A stretch of 64,000 nucleotides of DNA, taken from positions 2,604,001-2,668,000 of the forward strand of contig NZ_JAHWXK010000001.1 of the NCBI RefSeq assembly GCF_023091155.1, given 5' to 3'. Numbering within the stretch: position 1 is the first letter of the stretch; each line of letters opens with the position of its first letter. The stretch is from Microbacterium sufflavum (GTDB taxonomy: Bacteria; Actinomycetota; Actinomycetes; Actinomycetales; Microbacteriaceae). A program made the translations under genes and the position numbers. A model generated the notes under the pieces. It saw only the letters and a program-made list of their open reading frames with translations, was not told the origin of the DNA and ran no database searches. Below, one piece after another: positions 44,569 to 56,509 of this stretch.

Positions 44569-45763
44569 CAACCACATGGTGACGGACGACGACGTGGTCA
44601 TCGTCGCCGCCGCGCGCACCCCGCAGGGTCGGCTCAAGGGTCAGCTCGCCGCGTTCACCGCGCCGCAGCTGGGCTCGTTCGCGATCCGCGGCGCTCTGGA
44701 GCAGGCACACGTCGACCCCGGCGACGTGGATGCCGTGATCGTCGGACAGGTGCTCGCCGCCGGCTCGGGACAGAATGCGGCCAGGCAGGCGGCGATCGGC
44801 GCGGGGATCGGCTGGGACGTGCCGGCGCACTCCGTGAACAAGGTGTGCCTGTCCGGGCTGACGGCCGTGATCGACGCCGCCCGCATGATCCGCACCGGCG
44901 ACGCCGAGGTCGTGGTGGCTGCCGGCATGGAATCCATGACCAGGGCCCCGCATCTGCTGATGGGGTCGCGCGACGGCTGGGCGTACGGCACCGTCGAGGT
45001 GCTCGACCACCTGGCCTACGACGGCCTGACCGACGCGTACGACCGCGAGAGCATGGGGGCGTCCACCGAGCGGCACAACGAGCGCTTCGGCCTCACGCGC
45101 GAGGCTCAGGACGCGGTCGCCGCGCTCTCGCACCAGCGGGCCGCCGCGGCGCAGGAGTCCGGCGTGCTCGACGCGGAGATCGTGCCGGTCGAGGTGCCGC
45201 AGCGACGCGGTGAGCCGCTGCGCGTCGCGAGGGACGAGGGCGTGCGCCCCGACACCACCGTGGAGTCGCTGGCCGGGCTGCGTGCCGCGTTCGCGGAGGG
45301 CGGCAGCATCACCGCGGGAAACTCCTCGCAGATCTCCGACGGCGCCTCGGCCGTCGTCGTGGCGACGCGGCGCATCGCGGAGGCGAAGGGCTGGCCCGTG
45401 CTGGCGACCGTCGGCGCGAGCGGGCAGACCGCTGGGCCGGACAACTCGCTGCAGGCGCAGCCCGCACGGGCGATCGAGCGCGCGTGCGAGAAGCAGGGCA
45501 TCACGCCGGCGGATCTGGACATCGTGGAGATCAACGAGGCGTTCGGTGCGGTCGTCGCCCGGTCGCAGACCGAACTGGGTCTCGACAGCGACATCGTCAA
45601 CGTGCACGGGGGCGGGATCGCGATCGGCCACCCGATCGGAGCGTCAGGGAACCGCCTGGTCGTGCACGCGGCTCACGAGCTCGTGCGACGCGGGGGCGGC
45701 ACGGCCGCGGTCGGGCTGTGCGGCGGCGGCGGGCAGGGCGAGGCGCTCATCCTCACCCGGTGA
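44561..45763 (+). CDS. Thiolase (acetyl-CoA C-acetyltransferase / 3-oxoadipyl-CoA thiolase)
   Basis: A 400-residue thiolase. The nucleophile C96 is in NKVCLSGL, followed by [49 protein letters not shown] (catalytic His) and the C-terminal acid-base Cys in [14 protein letters not shown]. It cleaves acetoacetyl-CoA to two acetyl-CoA, or 3-oxoadipyl-CoA to succinyl-CoA plus acetyl-CoA. The operon with scoAB fits either ketone-body use or the lower beta-ketoadipate pathway. No ring-cleavage genes are in the window, so the former is slightly favoured. It overlaps scoB by eight bases. Confidence 0.92.
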   Translation: MTDNHMVTDDDVVIVAAARTPQGRLKGQLAAFTAPQLGSFAIRGALEQAHVDPGDVDAVIVGQVLAAGSGQNAARQAAIGAGIGWDVPAHSVNKVCLSGLTAVIDAARMIRTGDAEVVVAAGMESMTRAPHLLMGSRDGWAYGTVEVLDHLAYDGLTDAYDRESMGASTERHNERFGLTREAQDAVAALSHQRAAAAQESGVLDAEIVPVEVPQRRGEPLRVARDEGVRPDTTVESLAGLRAAFAEGGSITAGNSSQISDGASAVVVATRRIAEAKGWPVLATVGASGQTAGPDNSLQAQPARAIERACEKQGITPADLDIVEINEAFGAVVARSQTELGLDSDIVNVHGGGIAIGHPIGASGNRLVVHAAHELVRRGGGTAAVGLCGGGGQGEALILTR

Positions 45764-45787
45764 ACGACCGCGGGCCGTGGGGGCGCG

Positions 45788-46087
45788 TCAGGACCGCTTG
45801 TCCTGGGCGTGCCCCTGCGCGTCGGCGAGGGCCTTCTGCGACCGGAACTGCAGCCGCTGCGCCTTCTTCGACTTCTTGACGGACTGCGGGGAGTCGGCGT
45901 CGACCGGGACGCCGTGGCGCTCGCGACGCATGTCGACCACGGCGCCCACCGCGAGTGCCATCGTGATGCCCCAGCTCACCCACGACAGGAGCGAGCGCCA
46001 GGTGATGGGTTCGTTGCGGGTGCCGCGCAGCAGCGAGATCCCTGCCGAGATCGCGGCGACGAGTCCGGTGCTGAAGAGGTAGCGCAT
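45788..46087 (-). CDS. Small membrane protein of unknown function
   Basis: A 99-residue protein with two predicted membrane helices (about residues 4-20 and 33-52, SWVSWGITMALAVGAVVDM) and a very basic, charged C-terminal tail (VKKSKKAQRLQFRSQKALAD). I recognise no family. TAGCGT (46094-46099 on the opposite strand) ends six bases before ATG 46087, the leaderless layout that recurs in the window and supports this start. It converges with the thiolase gene and is divergent from the MFS gene at 46294. Confidence 0.72.
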   Translation of the reverse strand: MRYLFSTGLVAAISAGISLLRGTRNEPITWRSLLSWVSWGITMALAVGAVVDMRRERHGVPVDADSPQSVKKSKKAQRLQFRSQKALADAQGHAQDKRS

Positions 46088-46293
46088 GCCCCTACGCTAC
46101 CCGCCGCCCTCCGTCCCTCGCCCTGCCTTGACAACGCGAGGGCGGTGCTGGCAGGGCGCCCATGCAGGCGGGGTCGTTATCATGGGGGAGTCGCGGGTCA
46201 CCCGCGGCCGCACACACCGTGTATCTACCGGCCGCCGGCCTCTCCGGCGGACAGCGGCGGCACCCGACATCGCGTCATCGACGCGCGAGAGCC
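46088..46293. other. Intergenic region upstream of the MFS gene
   Basis: A 206-bp gap. TTGACA at 46128-46133 is a perfect -35 hexamer but has no -10 at 16-19 bases. TATCAT at 46178-46183 could be a -10 for the MFS gene but lacks a partner -35. A small palindrome (CGCGGGT-C-ACCCGCG) lies near 46192. No gene is seen. Confidence 0.35.
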
Positions 46294-47556
46294 ATGACAC
46301 ACGTCACCGTCACCCCTCCTGCCCGCGCCCACGAGCCGAGCCTCTTCCGCCTCGCCGGCCTGCCCTACTTCCTGATCGCGTTCATCGCGCGACTGCCGTT
46401 CGCCATGATGGTCGTCGGCGTGCTCACCGTGGTGGTCTCGGCCCGCGGCTCCCTCGCCCTCGGCGGACTCACCTCCGCTGCGGTCGGCCTGGGGACCGCC
46501 TGCTTCGGGCCGCTCCTGGGCGCCGCGGCCGATCGGTTCGGTCAGCGCGCTGTGCTTCTCGTGCTCGCGGTCGGCAACGCCGCCATGCTGCTCCTGTTCA
46601 CCGCGGTCGTGTACGGCGAGGCCGCCGACGGGTTCGTCCTGCTCGCCGCGGTCGGCATCGGGGCGACGGCGCCCCAGGTGGCCCCGCTGTCCCGCTCGCG
46701 CCTGGTCACGCTGATCGTGGAGCGGATGCCGGAGGAGCGCCGCACCAGGACCGTGTCCGGAACGATGGCGTACGAGTCGGCGGCCGACGAGACCGTGTTC
46801 GTGTTCGGGCCGTTCCTGGTCGGCATCCTCGCGTCTGCTCTCGCGCCCTGGGCCCCGCTGGTGGGCGCGGCGGTCCTGACGCTGGTCTTCGTGGGAGCCT
46901 TCGCCCTGCACCCCAGCGGGCGCCAGGTGTCGCAGGACCGCGACGCGGACGGCCGTGCTCCCTCGGCCGTGTCCGAGCTGTTCCGCCCGCGACTGCTGAT
47001 CGTGGTGCTCGGCATCCTGGGCGTCGGACTGTTCTTCGGCGCGATGCTCACCTCGCTCACGTCGTTCATGGCCGACCGCGGTGCGCCGGAGCAGGCCGGG
47101 CTGCTGTACGGCGTGATGGGCGTGGGATCGGCGGCGCTCGCCCTGGGCGTCGCGTGGCTCCCCGCCCGCTTCACGCTGCGGGCGCGGTGGCTCGTGTTCT
47201 CCGCGATCCTGCTCGCGGGCACGCTGCTCCTCTGGGTGGTCGACAGCCCCGCGGCCATGATGATCGCGCTGGCCGTGATGGGCATCGGCATCGGCCCCAC
47301 CCTGGTCACGCAGTACAGCTTCGGCGCGGCACGCAGCCCACGCGGTCGGTCCGCGACGGTCATGACGATGCTCGGATCCGGTGTCGTCGTGGGTCAGTCC
47401 ATCGGCGCGGCCGTGGCGGGCGAGCTCGCGGAGAGCGCGGGAACCGAGGCCGCGCTGGTGCTGCCCATGGTCGCCGCGGCCATCGCGTTCGGCGCGGGTG
47501 TCGAGAACTGGGCCCTCAGCGGCGTGACGCATCGACGCGCGCCCGTCAAGCCCTGA
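46294..47556 (+). CDS. MFS transporter
   Basis: A 420-residue, about 12-helix major facilitator. Residues 20-60 (LAGLPYFLIAFIARLPFAMM) start the transport domain. AAADRFGQRAVLLVLAVGNA is the conserved loop 2-3 motif, and the second half opens near LLIVVLGILGVGLFFGAMLT. The substrate is unknown; similar proteins in actinobacteria are annotated as generic efflux permeases. The start is ATG 46294; no strong ribosome binding site is visible. It lies 62 bp before otsA in the same direction but with a separate -10-like element (TAGCCT, 47588-47593), so it is probably not part of trehalose synthesis. Confidence 0.82.
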   Translation: MTHVTVTPPARAHEPSLFRLAGLPYFLIAFIARLPFAMMVVGVLTVVVSARGSLALGGLTSAAVGLGTACFGPLLGAAADRFGQRAVLLVLAVGNAAMLLLFTAVVYGEAADGFVLLAAVGIGATAPQVAPLSRSRLVTLIVERMPEERRTRTVSGTMAYESAADETVFVFGPFLVGILASALAPWAPLVGAAVLTLVFVGAFALHPSGRQVSQDRDADGRAPSAVSELFRPRLLIVVLGILGVGLFFGAMLTSLTSFMADRGAPEQAGLLYGVMGVGSAALALGVAWLPARFTLRARWLVFSAILLAGTLLLWVVDSPAAMMIALAVMGIGIGPTLVTQYSFGAARSPRGRSATVMTMLGSGVVVGQSIGAAVAGELAESAGTEAALVLPMVAAAIAFGAGVENWALSGVTHRRAPVKP

Positions 47557-47618
47557 GCGCAGATCGGCGAGCGCCGCGGTTCCTCGATAGCCTGGATGAA
47601 ACCCCCAAGGAGCTCTCC

Positions 47619-49025
47619 GTGACCGCTGCTGACTTCGTCGTCGTCGCCAACCGCCTACCCGTCGACCGGGTGGTGGGCCCCGACGGCGAAGAGACCTGGC
47701 GCACCTCGCCGGGCGGTCTCGTGGCCGCCCTCGAGCCCATGATGCGCCGTGTGCACGGCGCCTGGGTCGGCTGGCCGGGGCAGCCCGACGTCGCGCTGGA
47801 CCCGTTCGAGGCGGACGGCATCGATCTGATCCCCGTCGCTCTGAGCGCGGACGAGGTCGCCGACTACTACGAGGGCTTCGCGAACGACACCATCTGGCCG
47901 CTCTACCACGACGTGATCGCGCCACCCCAGTACCACCGCGAGTGGTGGGAGGCGTACGTGACGGTGAACCGGCGCTTCGCCGAGGCGGCCGCGGCAGCCG
48001 TGGCGGAGGACGGCACCGTCTGGGTGCACGACTACCAGCTCCAGCTCGTACCGCAGATGGTGCGCGAGCTGCGACCCGACGTGACCATCGGCTACTTCCA
48101 CCACATCCCGTTCCCCGCGCACGGCCTCTATGCGCAGTTGCCCTGGCGCGACCAGGTGCTGCGCGGCCTGCTCGGGGCGGACGTCATCGGCTTCCAGCGG
48201 GCGCAGGACGCGACCTACTTCCTCACGGCGGTGCGGCGTCGGCTGCGCTATGAGGTCAAGGGAGCCAACGTCGCCGTACCCGAGGGCGGCGAGACCAGGA
48301 CCGCGCTCGCCAAGGCGTTCCCGATCTCCATCGACACGGCGCCGTACCTGGAGCTCGCCGCGCGACCGGACGTCCGGGCGAGGGCGGCCGAGATCCGCGC
48401 GAGTCTCGGCAACCCCAAACGGATCCTGCTCGGGGTCGACCGCCTCGACTACACCAAGGGCATCGGTCACCGGATCAAGGCCTACGGCGAGCTCCTCGAG
48501 GACGGGCGCCTGGCCGTCGAGGACGTCACGCTCATCCAGGTCGCCAGCCCGAGCCGCGAGCGCGTGGACGCCTACGCCCACCTGCGCGACGAGATCGAGC
48601 TCGCGGTCGCCCGCATCAACGGCGACCACGACACGGTCGGACACTCCGCCATCCGCTACCTGCACCAGGGCTATCCCCGCGAGGAGATGGTGGCGCTCTA
48701 CCTCGCGGCCGACGTGATGCTCGTGACCGCGCTCCGCGACGGCATGAACCTCGTGGCCAAGGAGTACATCGCGACGCGGACCGACAACCACGGCGTGCTG
48801 GTGCTGAGCGAGTTCACGGGTGCCGCCGACGAGCTGCGCCAGGCCGTCCGGGTCAACCCGCACGACATCGCCGGGCTCAAGGACGCCATCATGGAGGCCG
48901 TCGAGATGTCGCCCGCCGAGCAGGCGCGCCGCATGAGGTCGCTGCGGCGCCGCGTGCTCGACAACGACGTGAACGCCTGGTCGACCTCCTTCCTCGACGC
49001 CCTCGCCGCGGTACGCGGTCGCTGA
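47619..49025 (+). CDS. otsA: Trehalose-6-phosphate synthase
   Basis: A 468-residue GT20 enzyme joining UDP- or GDP-glucose to glucose-6-phosphate. Motifs are VVVANRLPVDRV, WVHDYQLQLVPQMVRELRPD, GYFHHIPFPAHGLYAQLPWR, LLGVDRLDYTKGIGHRIKAY, and ALRDGMNLVAKEYIATR (donor site). It starts with GTG 47619 after AAGGAG at 47607-47612; TAGCCT at 47588-47593 would give a short leader. otsB follows 35 bp later. Trehalose serves as compatible solute and stress protectant, consistent with the linked stress regulator ClgR elsewhere in the window. Confidence 0.95.
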   Translation: MTAADFVVVANRLPVDRVVGPDGEETWRTSPGGLVAALEPMMRRVHGAWVGWPGQPDVALDPFEADGIDLIPVALSADEVADYYEGFANDTIWPLYHDVIAPPQYHREWWEAYVTVNRRFAEAAAAAVAEDGTVWVHDYQLQLVPQMVRELRPDVTIGYFHHIPFPAHGLYAQLPWRDQVLRGLLGADVIGFQRAQDATYFLTAVRRRLRYEVKGANVAVPEGGETRTALAKAFPISIDTAPYLELAARPDVRARAAEIRASLGNPKRILLGVDRLDYTKGIGHRIKAYGELLEDGRLAVEDVTLIQVASPSRERVDAYAHLRDEIELAVARINGDHDTVGHSAIRYLHQGYPREEMVALYLAADVMLVTALRDGMNLVAKEYIATRTDNHGVLVLSEFTGAADELRQAVRVNPHDIAGLKDAIMEAVEMSPAEQARRMRSLRRRVLDNDVNAWSTSFLDALAAVRGR

Positions 49026-49060
49026 GCCCGCCCGATACCCGCACCTCGAACGGAGAACCC

Positions 49061-49861
49061 GTGACGCGCCCCTGGACCCCCGGAACCGCCGACGCCGACC
49101 TGACCGCGCTGGCCGCGACCCCCCGGCTCGTGGTGGCCCTCGACTTCGACGGCACGGCCTCGCCGCTCGTCGTCGACCCGATGGCCGCCAGGGCCCATCC
49201 CGCGGTCGCCACCCAGATCGCCCGGCTTGCCGCGATGCGCGACACCGTCGTGGCCTTCGTCTCCGGCCGCAGCATGCACGACCTGCGTGAGATCACCGAG
49301 CACACGGACGACTCGGTGATCGCGCTCGCGGGGTCGCACGGCGCACAGTACTGGTTCCCCGGCGAAGGCGCGGCGGATGCGCCGGGTGCCCCCACGGCGG
49401 ACGGTGCGCGCGAGGAGCTGTGGGCGGCCGCGCAGCCGATCATCGACCGCTACGAGGGTGCGGAGCTGGAGCCGAAGACGTTCGGCATGGGGGTGCACAC
49501 GCGCCGCGCCGACCGCGAGACCGAGGAGCGCGTGTTCGCGGAGATCGACGCGCTGGTCGCCGAGCGGTTCCCGCACTGGCGTCGCCGCGCGGGCCATCGG
49601 GTGCTGGAGTTCTCCTCCCGGGCGGAGGGGAAGGATGCGGCGATGGCCGCGCTGCGGGAGCGCTTCGACGCGACGGGCATCCTCTTCGCGGGCGACGACG
49701 TGACCGATGAGGACGCCATGCGCGTGCTCGGCGAGGGCGACCTCGGCGTGCGCGTCGGCCCGGGGGAGAGCGCCGCGGCCCTGCGGGTGGATTCCCCGGA
49801 GCAGGTGGGCGCCCTGCTGGAGACGCTCGCCGACGAGCGGCAGGTCGCTCTCGGGGGCTGA
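49061..49861 (+). CDS. otsB: Trehalose-6-phosphate phosphatase
   Basis: A 266-residue HAD-type phosphatase finishing trehalose synthesis. The nucleophile and acid-base pair D28/D30 lie in VVALDFDGTASPLVVD; VAFVSGRSMHDLREI is motif II, and the late GILFAGDDVTDEDAMRVL is motif IV. LEFSSRAEGKDAAMAAL is the OtsB-specific substrate loop. GTG 49061 follows CGGAGAA. It forms an operon with otsA. The DFDGT-A start matches OtsB, rather than sucrose phosphatase, in context. Confidence 0.94.
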   Translation: MTRPWTPGTADADLTALAATPRLVVALDFDGTASPLVVDPMAARAHPAVATQIARLAAMRDTVVAFVSGRSMHDLREITEHTDDSVIALAGSHGAQYWFPGEGAADAPGAPTADGAREELWAAAQPIIDRYEGAELEPKTFGMGVHTRRADRETEERVFAEIDALVAERFPHWRRRAGHRVLEFSSRAEGKDAAMAALRERFDATGILFAGDDVTDEDAMRVLGEGDLGVRVGPGESAAALRVDSPEQVGALLETLADERQVALGG

Positions 49862-49967
49862 CCCTCCGGCTCCCGCTGCACGCGTGTGGACACCCCACAA
49901 CAGATCGCCGCGCTTCTGGAGCCCGCGTGCGGACGAACGGGTGCTCGCGCAGGAATAGACTCTCGTC

Positions 49968-51686
49968 ATGTCCTCGCATGATCCCTCCTCCAGCGCGCCC
50001 ATCGACATCAAGCCCCGCAGCCGCGTCGTCACCGACGGCATCGAGGCCACGACCTCCCGCGGCATGCTCCGTGCCGTCGGCATGGGCGACGAGGACTGGG
50101 ACAAGCCCCAGATCGGCATCGCGTCCAGCTGGAACGAGATCACGCCGTGCAACCTGAGCCTCGACCGTCTGGCACAGGGCGCGAAGGAGGGCGTGCACTC
50201 CGGCGGCGGCTACCCGCTGCAGTTCGGGACGATCTCGGTGTCGGACGGCATCTCGATGGGCCACGAGGGCATGCACTTCTCGCTCGTCTCGCGCGAGGTC
50301 ATCGCCGATTCGGTCGAGACCGTGATGATGGCCGAGCGCCTCGACGGCTCCGTGCTCCTCGCGGGCTGCGACAAGTCGATCCCCGGCATGCTCATGGCCA
50401 GCGCCCGCCTCGATCTCTCCAGCGTGTTCCTCTACGCCGGATCGATCGCGCCGGGGTGGGTCAAGCTCTCGGACGGCACCGAGAAGGACGTCACGATCAT
50501 CGACTCGTTCGAGGCGGTCGGCGCGTGCCGGGCCGGTCTCATGAGCGAGGAGGACCTCAAGCGCATCGAGTGCGCGATCGCTCCCGGTGAGGGGGCGTGC
50601 GGCGGCATGTACACCGCCAACACGATGGCGTCGGTCGCCGAGGCGCTCGGCCTCAGCCTTCCCGGCTCGGCTGCTCCGCCCGCGGCCGACCGCCGTCGCG
50701 ACTACTTCGCGCACCGCTCCGGCGAGGCCGTGGTGAACCTGCTCCGCCAGGGCATCACGACCCGCGACATCCTCACGAAGGAGGCGTTCGAGAACGCGAT
50801 CGCGCTCGCGATGGCCCTCGGCGGCTCCACGAACGTGGTGCTCCACCTGCTCGCGATCGCCCGCGAGGCCGAGGTCGAGCTGAGCCTCCACGACTTCAAC
50901 CGCATCGGCGACCGCGTGCCGCACGTGGCCGACATGAAGCCGTTCGGCAAGTACGTGATGAACGACGTCGACCGTCACGGCGGCATCCCCGTCATCATGA
51001 AGGCCATGCTCGACGAGGGCCTGCTGCACGGCGACGCGCTCACCGTGACGGGCAAGACGCTCGCCGAGAACCTCGCCGACCTCGACCCGCAGCCGATCGA
51101 CGGCGAGGTCATCCACACCTTCGACAACCCCATCCACGCGACGGGCGGCCTCACGATCCTCCACGGCTCGCTCGCCCCGGAGGGTGCCGTGGTCAAGACC
51201 GCCGGATTCGACGCGGCCGTGTTCGAGGGACCGGCGCGTGTGTTCGAGCGCGAGCGTGCGGCGATGGACGCGGTCGCCGAGGGCTCGATCGAGCCGGGCA
51301 GTGTCATCGTCATCCGTTACGAGGGCCCCAAGGGCGGACCGGGCATGCGGGAGATGCTCGCTATCACCGCGGCCATCAAGGGCGCTGGGCTCGGAAAAGA
51401 TGTACTACTCTTGACGGACGGACGATTCTCAGGCGGCACAACCGGCCTGTGCATCGGCCACATAGCACCCGAAGCGGTGGACGCTGGTCCCATCGCCTTC
51501 GTGCGCGATGGTGATCTGATACGGGTCGATATCGCAGCTCGCTCTCTCGACCTACTCGTCGACGAGGCGGAGCTCGCCTCCCGCCGCTCTGGCTGGGAGC
51601 CGCTTCCCCCGCGCTACACCCGAGGCGTTCTTGCCAAGTACTCGCGCCTCGTGCGGTCCGCCGCCGAGGGAGCGACCACCGGCTGA
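49968..51686 (+). CDS. ilvD: Dihydroxy-acid dehydratase
   Basis: A 572-residue iron-sulfur dehydratase of isoleucine, valine and pantothenate synthesis. Cluster ligands are C61 (ITPCNLSL), C134 ([10 protein letters not shown]) and C211 ([12 protein letters not shown]). The C-terminal [20 protein letters not shown] is fully conserved. TAGACT at 49956-49961 ends six bases before the ATG, so it is probably leaderless. Codons 465-529 (51360-51554) contain about 25 codons ending in A or T among 65 (for example GTA, CTA, ATA, CGA), whereas the rest of the gene almost always ends in G or C. The protein sequence stays normal across this patch. ilvB follows after 51 bp. Confidence 0.95.
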   Translation: MSSHDPSSSAPIDIKPRSRVVTDGIEATTSRGMLRAVGMGDEDWDKPQIGIASSWNEITPCNLSLDRLAQGAKEGVHSGGGYPLQFGTISVSDGISMGHEGMHFSLVSREVIADSVETVMMAERLDGSVLLAGCDKSIPGMLMASARLDLSSVFLYAGSIAPGWVKLSDGTEKDVTIIDSFEAVGACRAGLMSEEDLKRIECAIAPGEGACGGMYTANTMASVAEALGLSLPGSAAPPAADRRRDYFAHRSGEAVVNLLRQGITTRDILTKEAFENAIALAMALGGSTNVVLHLLAIAREAEVELSLHDFNRIGDRVPHVADMKPFGKYVMNDVDRHGGIPVIMKAMLDEGLLHGDALTVTGKTLAENLADLDPQPIDGEVIHTFDNPIHATGGLTILHGSLAPEGAVVKTAGFDAAVFEGPARVFERERAAMDAVAEGSIEPGSVIVIRYEGPKGGPGMREMLAITAAIKGAGLGKDVLLLTDGRFSGGTTGLCIGHIAPEAVDAGPIAFVRDGDLIRVDIAARSLDLLVDEAELASRRSGWEPLPPRYTRGVLAKYSRLVRSAAEGATTG

Positions 51687-51737
51687 CCCGGATGCATCGG
51701 CATCCGGCGTCCTCCACAGTTCACCAGAAGGAAAGTC

Positions 51738-53537
51738 ATGACTGCTGACACCGTCTCGGCCGTGCCGAGGCCGCCCGCCCGTTCATCCGCCCCGGAGATC
51801 ACCGGTGCCGAGGCCGTCGTGCGCTCGCTCGAGCTGCTCGGCGTCACCGACGTCTTCGGTCTCCCCGGTGGCGCGATCCTGCCGGTGTACGACCCGCTCA
51901 TGGACGCGTCGCAGCTGCGCCACATCCTGGTGCGCCACGAGCAGGGCGCCGGTCATGCGGCCGAGGGGTACGCGTCCGCGTCGGGCAAGGTCGGCGTGTG
52001 CATCGCCACCTCCGGTCCCGGCGCGACGAACCTCGTCACCGCGATCGCCGACGCCTACATGGACTCGGTGCCGCTGCTGGCGATCACCGGCCAGGTGTTC
52101 TCGACCCTGATGGGGACGGACGCGTTCCAGGAGGCCGACATCGTGGGCATCACGATGCCGATCACGAAGCACTCGTTCCTGGTGAAGGACGCGGCGGACA
52201 TCCCCGGCGCGATCGCGGCCGCCTACGAGATCGCCGGCACCGGTCGTCCCGGTCCCGTGCTCGTGGACATCACGAAGGATGCGCAGCAGGCGGTCGCCCC
52301 GTTCGTGTGGCCGCCCAAGATCGACCTGCCCGGCTACCGCCCGGTCACCAAGGCGCACGGCAAGCAGATCCAGGCCGCGGCCGCCCTGCTCGCCGAGGCC
52401 AAGAAGCCGGTGCTGTACGTCGGCGGCGGCGTCGTGCGCGGTCGTGCGGCCGCCGAGCTGCTGGAGCTCGCGGAGTCCACGGGCGCCCCCGTGGTGACCA
52501 CGCTGATGGCTCGCGGCGCCTTCCCCGACTCCCACGCGCAGCACCTGGGCATGCCCGGCATGCACGGCACCGTTCCGGCGGTGCTGGCGCTGCAGGAGGC
52601 CGACCTCATCGTGTCGCTCGGCGCGCGCTTCGACGACCGCGTGACGGGCAAGGCGGCGCTGTTCGCTCCGCACGCCAAGGTCGTGCACGTGGACATCGAC
52701 CCCGCGGAGATCTCGAAGATCCGCACGGCCGATGTGCCGATCGTGGGCGACGTGCGTGACGTGCTGACCGACCTCGATGCCGCATTCCGCGGTGCGACGG
52801 GTGGCGCGAAGCCCGACATCGAGGAGTGGTGGTCGTACCTCGACGGCCTCCGCAACGAGTTCCCGCTCGGCTACGCGCCGACGACCGACGGGCTGCTGGC
52901 GCCGCAGTACGTGATCCAGCGCATCGGCGAGCTCACCGGACCGGAGGGCATCTTCGCCTCGGGCGTGGGGCAGCACCAGATGTGGGCCGCGCAGTTCATC
53001 AAGTACGAGCGTCCGAACGCGTGGCTCAACTCCGGGGGAGCCGGCACCATGGGCTACTCGGTCCCCGCGGCGATGGGGGCCAAGGTCGCCGAGCCGGAAC
53101 GCCAGGTCTGGGCGATCGACGGCGACGGCTGCTTCCAGATGACCAACCAGGAGCTCGCGACCTGCGCGATCAACAACATCCCGATCAAGGTCGCCATCAT
53201 CAACAACTCCTCGCTGGGCATGGTGCGGCAGTGGCAGACGCTGTTCTACGACGGCCGCCACTCCAACACCGACCTGAACACCGGGCACGGCACGGTCCGC
53301 ATCCCCGACTTCGTCAAGCTCGCAGAGGCGTACGGCTGCCTCGCGATCCGTGTGGAGAAGGAGGAGGAGGTCGACGCGGCCATCCAGCTCGCTCTCGACA
53401 CGAACGACCGCCCCGTGGTGATCGACTTCGTGGTGAGCGCCGACTCCATGGTGTGGCCGATGGTGCCGCAGGGCGTCAGCAACAGCTATGTCCAGTACGC
53501 GCGCGACCACGCGCCCGCCTTCGACGAGGAGGACTGA
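51738..53537 (+). CDS. ilvB: Acetolactate synthase large (catalytic) subunit
   Basis: A 599-residue ThDP enzyme forming acetolactate from pyruvate for valine/leucine, or acetohydroxybutyrate for isoleucine. The catalytic Glu is in [20 protein letters not shown]/ThDP regions include [13 protein letters not shown] and the ThDP motif [20 protein letters not shown] with NN. The [12 protein letters not shown] segment is typical of actinobacterial IlvB. AGAAGGAAA precedes the ATG. A 20-nt hairpin (CCGGATGC-ATCG-GCATCCGG, 51688-51707) separates it from ilvD, but no leader peptide rich in Leu, Val or Ile was found. The small subunit gene follows three bases later. Confidence 0.96.
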   Translation: MTADTVSAVPRPPARSSAPEITGAEAVVRSLELLGVTDVFGLPGGAILPVYDPLMDASQLRHILVRHEQGAGHAAEGYASASGKVGVCIATSGPGATNLVTAIADAYMDSVPLLAITGQVFSTLMGTDAFQEADIVGITMPITKHSFLVKDAADIPGAIAAAYEIAGTGRPGPVLVDITKDAQQAVAPFVWPPKIDLPGYRPVTKAHGKQIQAAAALLAEAKKPVLYVGGGVVRGRAAAELLELAESTGAPVVTTLMARGAFPDSHAQHLGMPGMHGTVPAVLALQEADLIVSLGARFDDRVTGKAALFAPHAKVVHVDIDPAEISKIRTADVPIVGDVRDVLTDLDAAFRGATGGAKPDIEEWWSYLDGLRNEFPLGYAPTTDGLLAPQYVIQRIGELTGPEGIFASGVGQHQMWAAQFIKYERPNAWLNSGGAGTMGYSVPAAMGAKVAEPERQVWAIDGDGCFQMTNQELATCAINNIPIKVAIINNSSLGMVRQWQTLFYDGRHSNTDLNTGHGTVRIPDFVKLAEAYGCLAIRVEKEEEVDAAIQLALDTNDRPVVIDFVVSADSMVWPMVPQGVSNSYVQYARDHAPAFDEED

Positions 53538-53540
53538 GCC

Positions 53541-55122
<1,582 letters not shown>

Positions 55123-55136
55123 GTCGATCGTCGAAG

Positions 55137-55166
55137 GAACGGGCGTCCCCTCGGGGGCGCCCGTTC
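55137..55166 (+). terminator. Terminator of the ilv operon
   Basis: A hairpin with outer stem GAACGGGCG/CGCCCGTTC and inner CCCC/GGGG pairing, followed by TGCGTTTCC. It starts 14 bases after the ilvC stop. Confidence 0.88.
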
Positions 55167-55195
55167 TGCGTTTCCGGACCTCATTCGTCCGTCAA

Positions 55196-55206
55196 ACATC
55201 GGATGT
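55196..55206. promoter_or_regulatory. Candidate ROK-repressor operator 1 (ACATCGGATGT)
   Basis: A perfect 11-bp palindrome with single central G, within the longer AAACATCGGATGT that is repeated exactly upstream of the ABC operon (57744-57756). It lies 20-30 bases before the first fucosidase gene, where it would overlap the promoter. The ROK regulator gene lies between the two copies. Confidence 0.7.
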
Positions 55207-55225
55207 CTATGCCAGGATGGGAGGC

Positions 55226-56491
55226 ATGCGACAGGAATGGTTTGATCACGCCCGCTTCGGGATGTTCGTGCACTTCGGGCTGTACAGCGGCGCGGCGCGG
55301 CACGAGTGGGTGCAGAACTACGAACGCCTCACCGACGAGGACTACCGCCCGTACTTCGACAACTTCGACCCCGATCTGTTCGATGCGGCCGCCCTGGCCA
55401 GGACGGCCAAGGAGAGCGGGATGGGCTACGTCGTGCTCACGACCAAGCACCACGACGGCTTCTGCCTGTGGGATTCCGCACTCACGGATTTCACGTCGGT
55501 GTCGGCCGTCGGGCGCGACCTCGTGCGCGAGTACGTCGACGCGCTCCGCGCCGAGGGGCTCAAGGTGGGGCTGTACCACTCGGTGATCGACTGGCACCAC
55601 CCGGACTTCACGGTGGACTGGAACCACCCCCGCCGCGACGACGAGAACGCGCACGCGCTCAACGAGGGTCGCGACATGTCGCGGTACCGCGCGTATCTGC
55701 ACGGGCAGGTGCGCGAGCTGCTGACCGCGTACGGCGACATCGACTACCTGTTCTTCGACTTCACCTACCCCGAGGAGAAGGACGGCTGGGCCGGCAAGGG
55801 GCCCCAGGACTGGGACGCCGAGGCGCTGCTTGCTCTGTGCCGCGAGCTGCAGCCGGAGATGCTGGTGAACGACCGCCTGGGCATCCCCGCCGACTTCGTC
55901 ACCCCGGAGCAGTACCAGCCGACCGCGCCACTCCTGCGCGACGGCGAGCCCCTGGTGTGGGAGGCCTGCCAGACCCTCAACGGATCGTGGGGATACCACC
56001 GCGACAACACCGATCAGAAGTCGCCGACGCTGCTGGTGCAGATGCTGGTCGACTCGGTCTCGATGGGGGGCAACATGCTGCTCAACATCGGTCCGGACGG
56101 CCGCGGGGCGATCGCGCCGCGGGATGCCGGGACGCTCGCGGAGATCGGGGAGTGGATGCGGCTGCACGAGCGCGCGGTCATCGGTGCAGGGCACGCCCCG
56201 TTCACCCCGCCGCGCGAGGGCGTGTACACGCTGCGGGGCGACCGCCTCTACCTCAGCCTGTTCGGCTGGCCGCTCGGGTTCGTGCACCTTCCCGGGCTCG
56301 CCGACCGCGTGACGTACGCGCGCCTGCTGAACGACGGCTCGTGGCTGCGCACCTCGGTGTCCGACCCCGAGCAGCAGGCGGATCTGATGACCCCCGCCGG
56401 CGAGGCCGAGGGGACGCTCACGGTGCATCTGCCCGTGCGTCGTCCCGACGTGCTGGTGCCGGTGATCGAGCTGCGCCTGCGCGCGGAGTGA
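55226..56491 (+). CDS. GH29 alpha-L-fucosidase-like glycoside hydrolase
   Basis: A 421-residue GH29 enzyme. ARFGMFVHFGLYSGAARHEW and VVLTTKHHDGFCLWDSALTD are the substrate-site blocks, and the catalytic Asp is in DIDYLFFDFTYPEE. A C-terminal beta-domain starts near residue 330. GH29 enzymes release alpha-linked L-fucose, and some act on galacto- or xylo-configured sugars. No signal peptide is seen, so it works in the cytoplasm on imported oligosaccharides. The start is ATG 55226; ATG 55217 is also in frame, and the GGGAGG before 55226 is too close to be a good ribosome site. The nearby operator suggests control by the adjacent ROK repressor. Confidence 0.88.
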   Translation: MRQEWFDHARFGMFVHFGLYSGAARHEWVQNYERLTDEDYRPYFDNFDPDLFDAAALARTAKESGMGYVVLTTKHHDGFCLWDSALTDFTSVSAVGRDLVREYVDALRAEGLKVGLYHSVIDWHHPDFTVDWNHPRRDDENAHALNEGRDMSRYRAYLHGQVRELLTAYGDIDYLFFDFTYPEEKDGWAGKGPQDWDAEALLALCRELQPEMLVNDRLGIPADFVTPEQYQPTAPLLRDGEPLVWEACQTLNGSWGYHRDNTDQKSPTLLVQMLVDSVSMGGNMLLNIGPDGRGAIAPRDAGTLAEIGEWMRLHERAVIGAGHAPFTPPREGVYTLRGDRLYLSLFGWPLGFVHLPGLADRVTYARLLNDGSWLRTSVSDPEQQADLMTPAGEAEGTLTVHLPVRRPDVLVPVIELRLRAE

Positions 56492-56509
56492 GCGGGCGGT
56501 GGCGGCGGC

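Noticed and set aside
46128..46133. Perfect TTGACA -35 hexamer upstream of the MFS gene
   Set aside because: No -10 hexamer lies at 16-19 bases; the nearest TATCAT is over 40 bases away, so I do not call a promoter.
51688..51707. Hairpin CCGGATGC-ATCG-GCATCCGG between ilvD and ilvB as a terminator or attenuator
   Set aside because: The stem is only eight pairs without a U-run, and no leader peptide rich in branched-chain residues precedes ilvB. It may be neutral or a weak RNA-stability element.
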